From: Paralithodes platypus
Taxonomy: Eukaryota > Arthropoda > Malacostraca > Decapoda > Lithodidae
Assembly (NCBI GenBank): GCA_032716605.1
Contig: CM064569.1
Span: 10,887,953 to 10,951,952, forward strand
Reading direction: 5' to 3'
Length of the DNA: 64,000 nucleotides
Part shown: in pieces, positions 63,143 to 64,000 of the stretch
Numbering within the stretch: position 1 is the stretch's first letter
Layout: every line of letters begins with the position of its first letter
The notes under the pieces: model-generated
The model's input: the letters and a program-made list of their open reading frames with translations, nothing else
Databases searched by the model: none
Told to the model about the DNA's origin: nothing
Program-made: the position numbers and the translations under genes

Positions 63143-64000
63143 ATGTCACTGGACGGGTCTGAGTATAGTGAGGGCACAGTGCGAGAGACAGGTGAGGAGG
63201 TGGAGAAGGTGGAGTTGTTAAGCGGCGTTCGGGTGGTGAACAATGAGGAGGATGCTCGGATATTTTTGGAGGAGCCTGTGTCAGCGGATCGTGTGTCGGG
63301 GCTAGACCGGTGTGTAACCACGGTCTTAGGGTTTCCCGGTACTAGCGGTTTGTCGAGAAGTGAGCTGGTTGCCTGTGTGCTGGGTGGGGTGCGTGGGGGT
63401 TCGGGTGGAGCGGGAGCTGGGGCACCTTCGGCCCAGCCCCCATTCCACTCGACTCCTACCATGGCGCCCCCTCGGGCTCCGGAGCCGGGTATGTTCCCGC
63501 AGGCCGATGCCCGCTGGCGGTTGGGTATACCTCTAGGTGATTCATGGGGTGGGTCCCCAATAGTAGCACCCCCTCCTCAGGGTTTGTCTTCCGAGATGTT
63601 GTTTCAGCTCGAGCTCGCCAAACTTAAGCAGCAGGAGCGACAGGCTGAGCTTGAGCTCGAGCAGTGGAAGTATGAGCTCGAGCAGCGAAAGCATGAGGCT
63701 GAGCTCGAGCAGATAAAGCATGAGGCTGAGCTCAGGCAGCAGCAGCAGCAGCGAGAGGCTGAGCTTAAGTTTGAGTCTGAAAGGTATTGTGCCGATGTTG
63801 ATCTAGAGAAAACTCGTGTAGAGATGACAAGGAACCGGGTAGTCCAGGGGGGTCGAGCCCATGACCAGTCCCTGTCGCATCTACTAAAGTTGGTTCCAGT
63901 GTTTGATGAATTAGGAGTTACAGAATTTTTCTCCGGTTCGAGAAAAAGTGCCAGGAGCACCAATGGCCCGAGGAGAAGTGGGCAGCCCTTGTTTCTTCAC
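63143..64000 (+). pseudogene. gag of the second Gmr1-like element (partial, runs off the window)
   Basis: ATG 63143 opens MSLDGSEYSEGTVRETGEEV. NNEEDARIFLEEPVSADRV parallels the first element's gag. There is a Pro/Gly-rich linker, then a long charged coiled coil built from ELEQxKHEAELRQQQQQ-type heptads (about residues 155-215), and HDQSLSHLLKLVPVFDELGV. Near 63933 one base is missing relative to the related gag. The frame then continues one phase over as EKKCQEHQWPEEKWAALV to the edge. No zinc knuckle or pol is visible within the window. Confidence 0.8.

Overview
The window is about 64 kb of a repeat-rich animal genome, almost certainly an arthropod and most likely a decapod crustacean. This rests on spliceosomal exons in long introns, many AT, CT and GT microsatellites, and a mix of CR1-like and jockey-like LINEs, a GIY-YIG Penelope-like element, several Ty3/gypsy families, piggyBac, hAT, Tigger and MITEs. 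Species cannot be settled from the sequence. No bacterial operon, CRISPR array, rRNA gene or intact tRNA gene was seen.

One ordinary host gene can be supported. Five + strand exons (6835-6889, 16214-16299, 16761-16968, 18893-19023, 28845-28945) have AG/GT borders and compatible phases (0-1, 1-0, 0-1, 1-0, 0-2). They encode a charged linker and then the start of a WD-repeat domain resembling an axonemal dynein intermediate chain (DNAI1/DNAI4 type). Both ends of the gene lie outside the recognised exons, and its introns are full of transposons.

0-29 kb: a broken RT-type element fragment (1-549); an inverted CR1-like LINE (3.2-5.0 kb) carrying an AATT-flanked MITE; a 24 x 29 bp minisatellite that appears to have grown inside a TTAA-type MITE (5.4-6.1 kb) with further MITE copies; a P-like transposase fragment (9.8-10.4 kb); a Penelope-like element with a 0.9 kb inverted partial copy and hammerhead-ribozyme-like motifs in both arms (11.9-14.9 kb); a TTAA element (17.6-18.6 kb); a second CR1-like copy (19.3-20.8 kb); a tRNA-like SINE; a jockey-like LINE (21.2-24.1 kb); a 2.2 kb array of AAGGTCA motifs; a solo LTR and a long-TIR MITE (27.0-28.6 kb).

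29-49 kb: a long LTR-like repeat with a 72 bp periodicity (29.05-31.9 kb), a TTAA MITE, then a three-level nest. Gypsy-B (minus, 33.7-49.1 kb) is split inside its integrase by a jockey-like LINE, which is itself split by a complete two-LTR element (37098-45134, TSD ACAG). The inner element has integrase before RNase H, the pol order of Gmr1-like elements, and has lost most of RT.

49-64 kb: a 63 bp minisatellite; a gag gene split by a 1.14 kb hAT-type MITE with an 8 bp TSD; the second copy of the LTR-like repeat, carrying a whole piggyBac (52003-55988) whose empty TTAA site is preserved in the first copy at 29183; a second Gmr1-like element running off the right edge, with a 2.7 kb Tigger element inside its LTR. 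Nearly all transposon ORFs are broken by stops or frameshifts. I saw no novel multi-gene system; the most notable items are the nested insertion history with empty/filled site pairs, the Penelope ribozymes, the inverted pol order and the periodic repeats.
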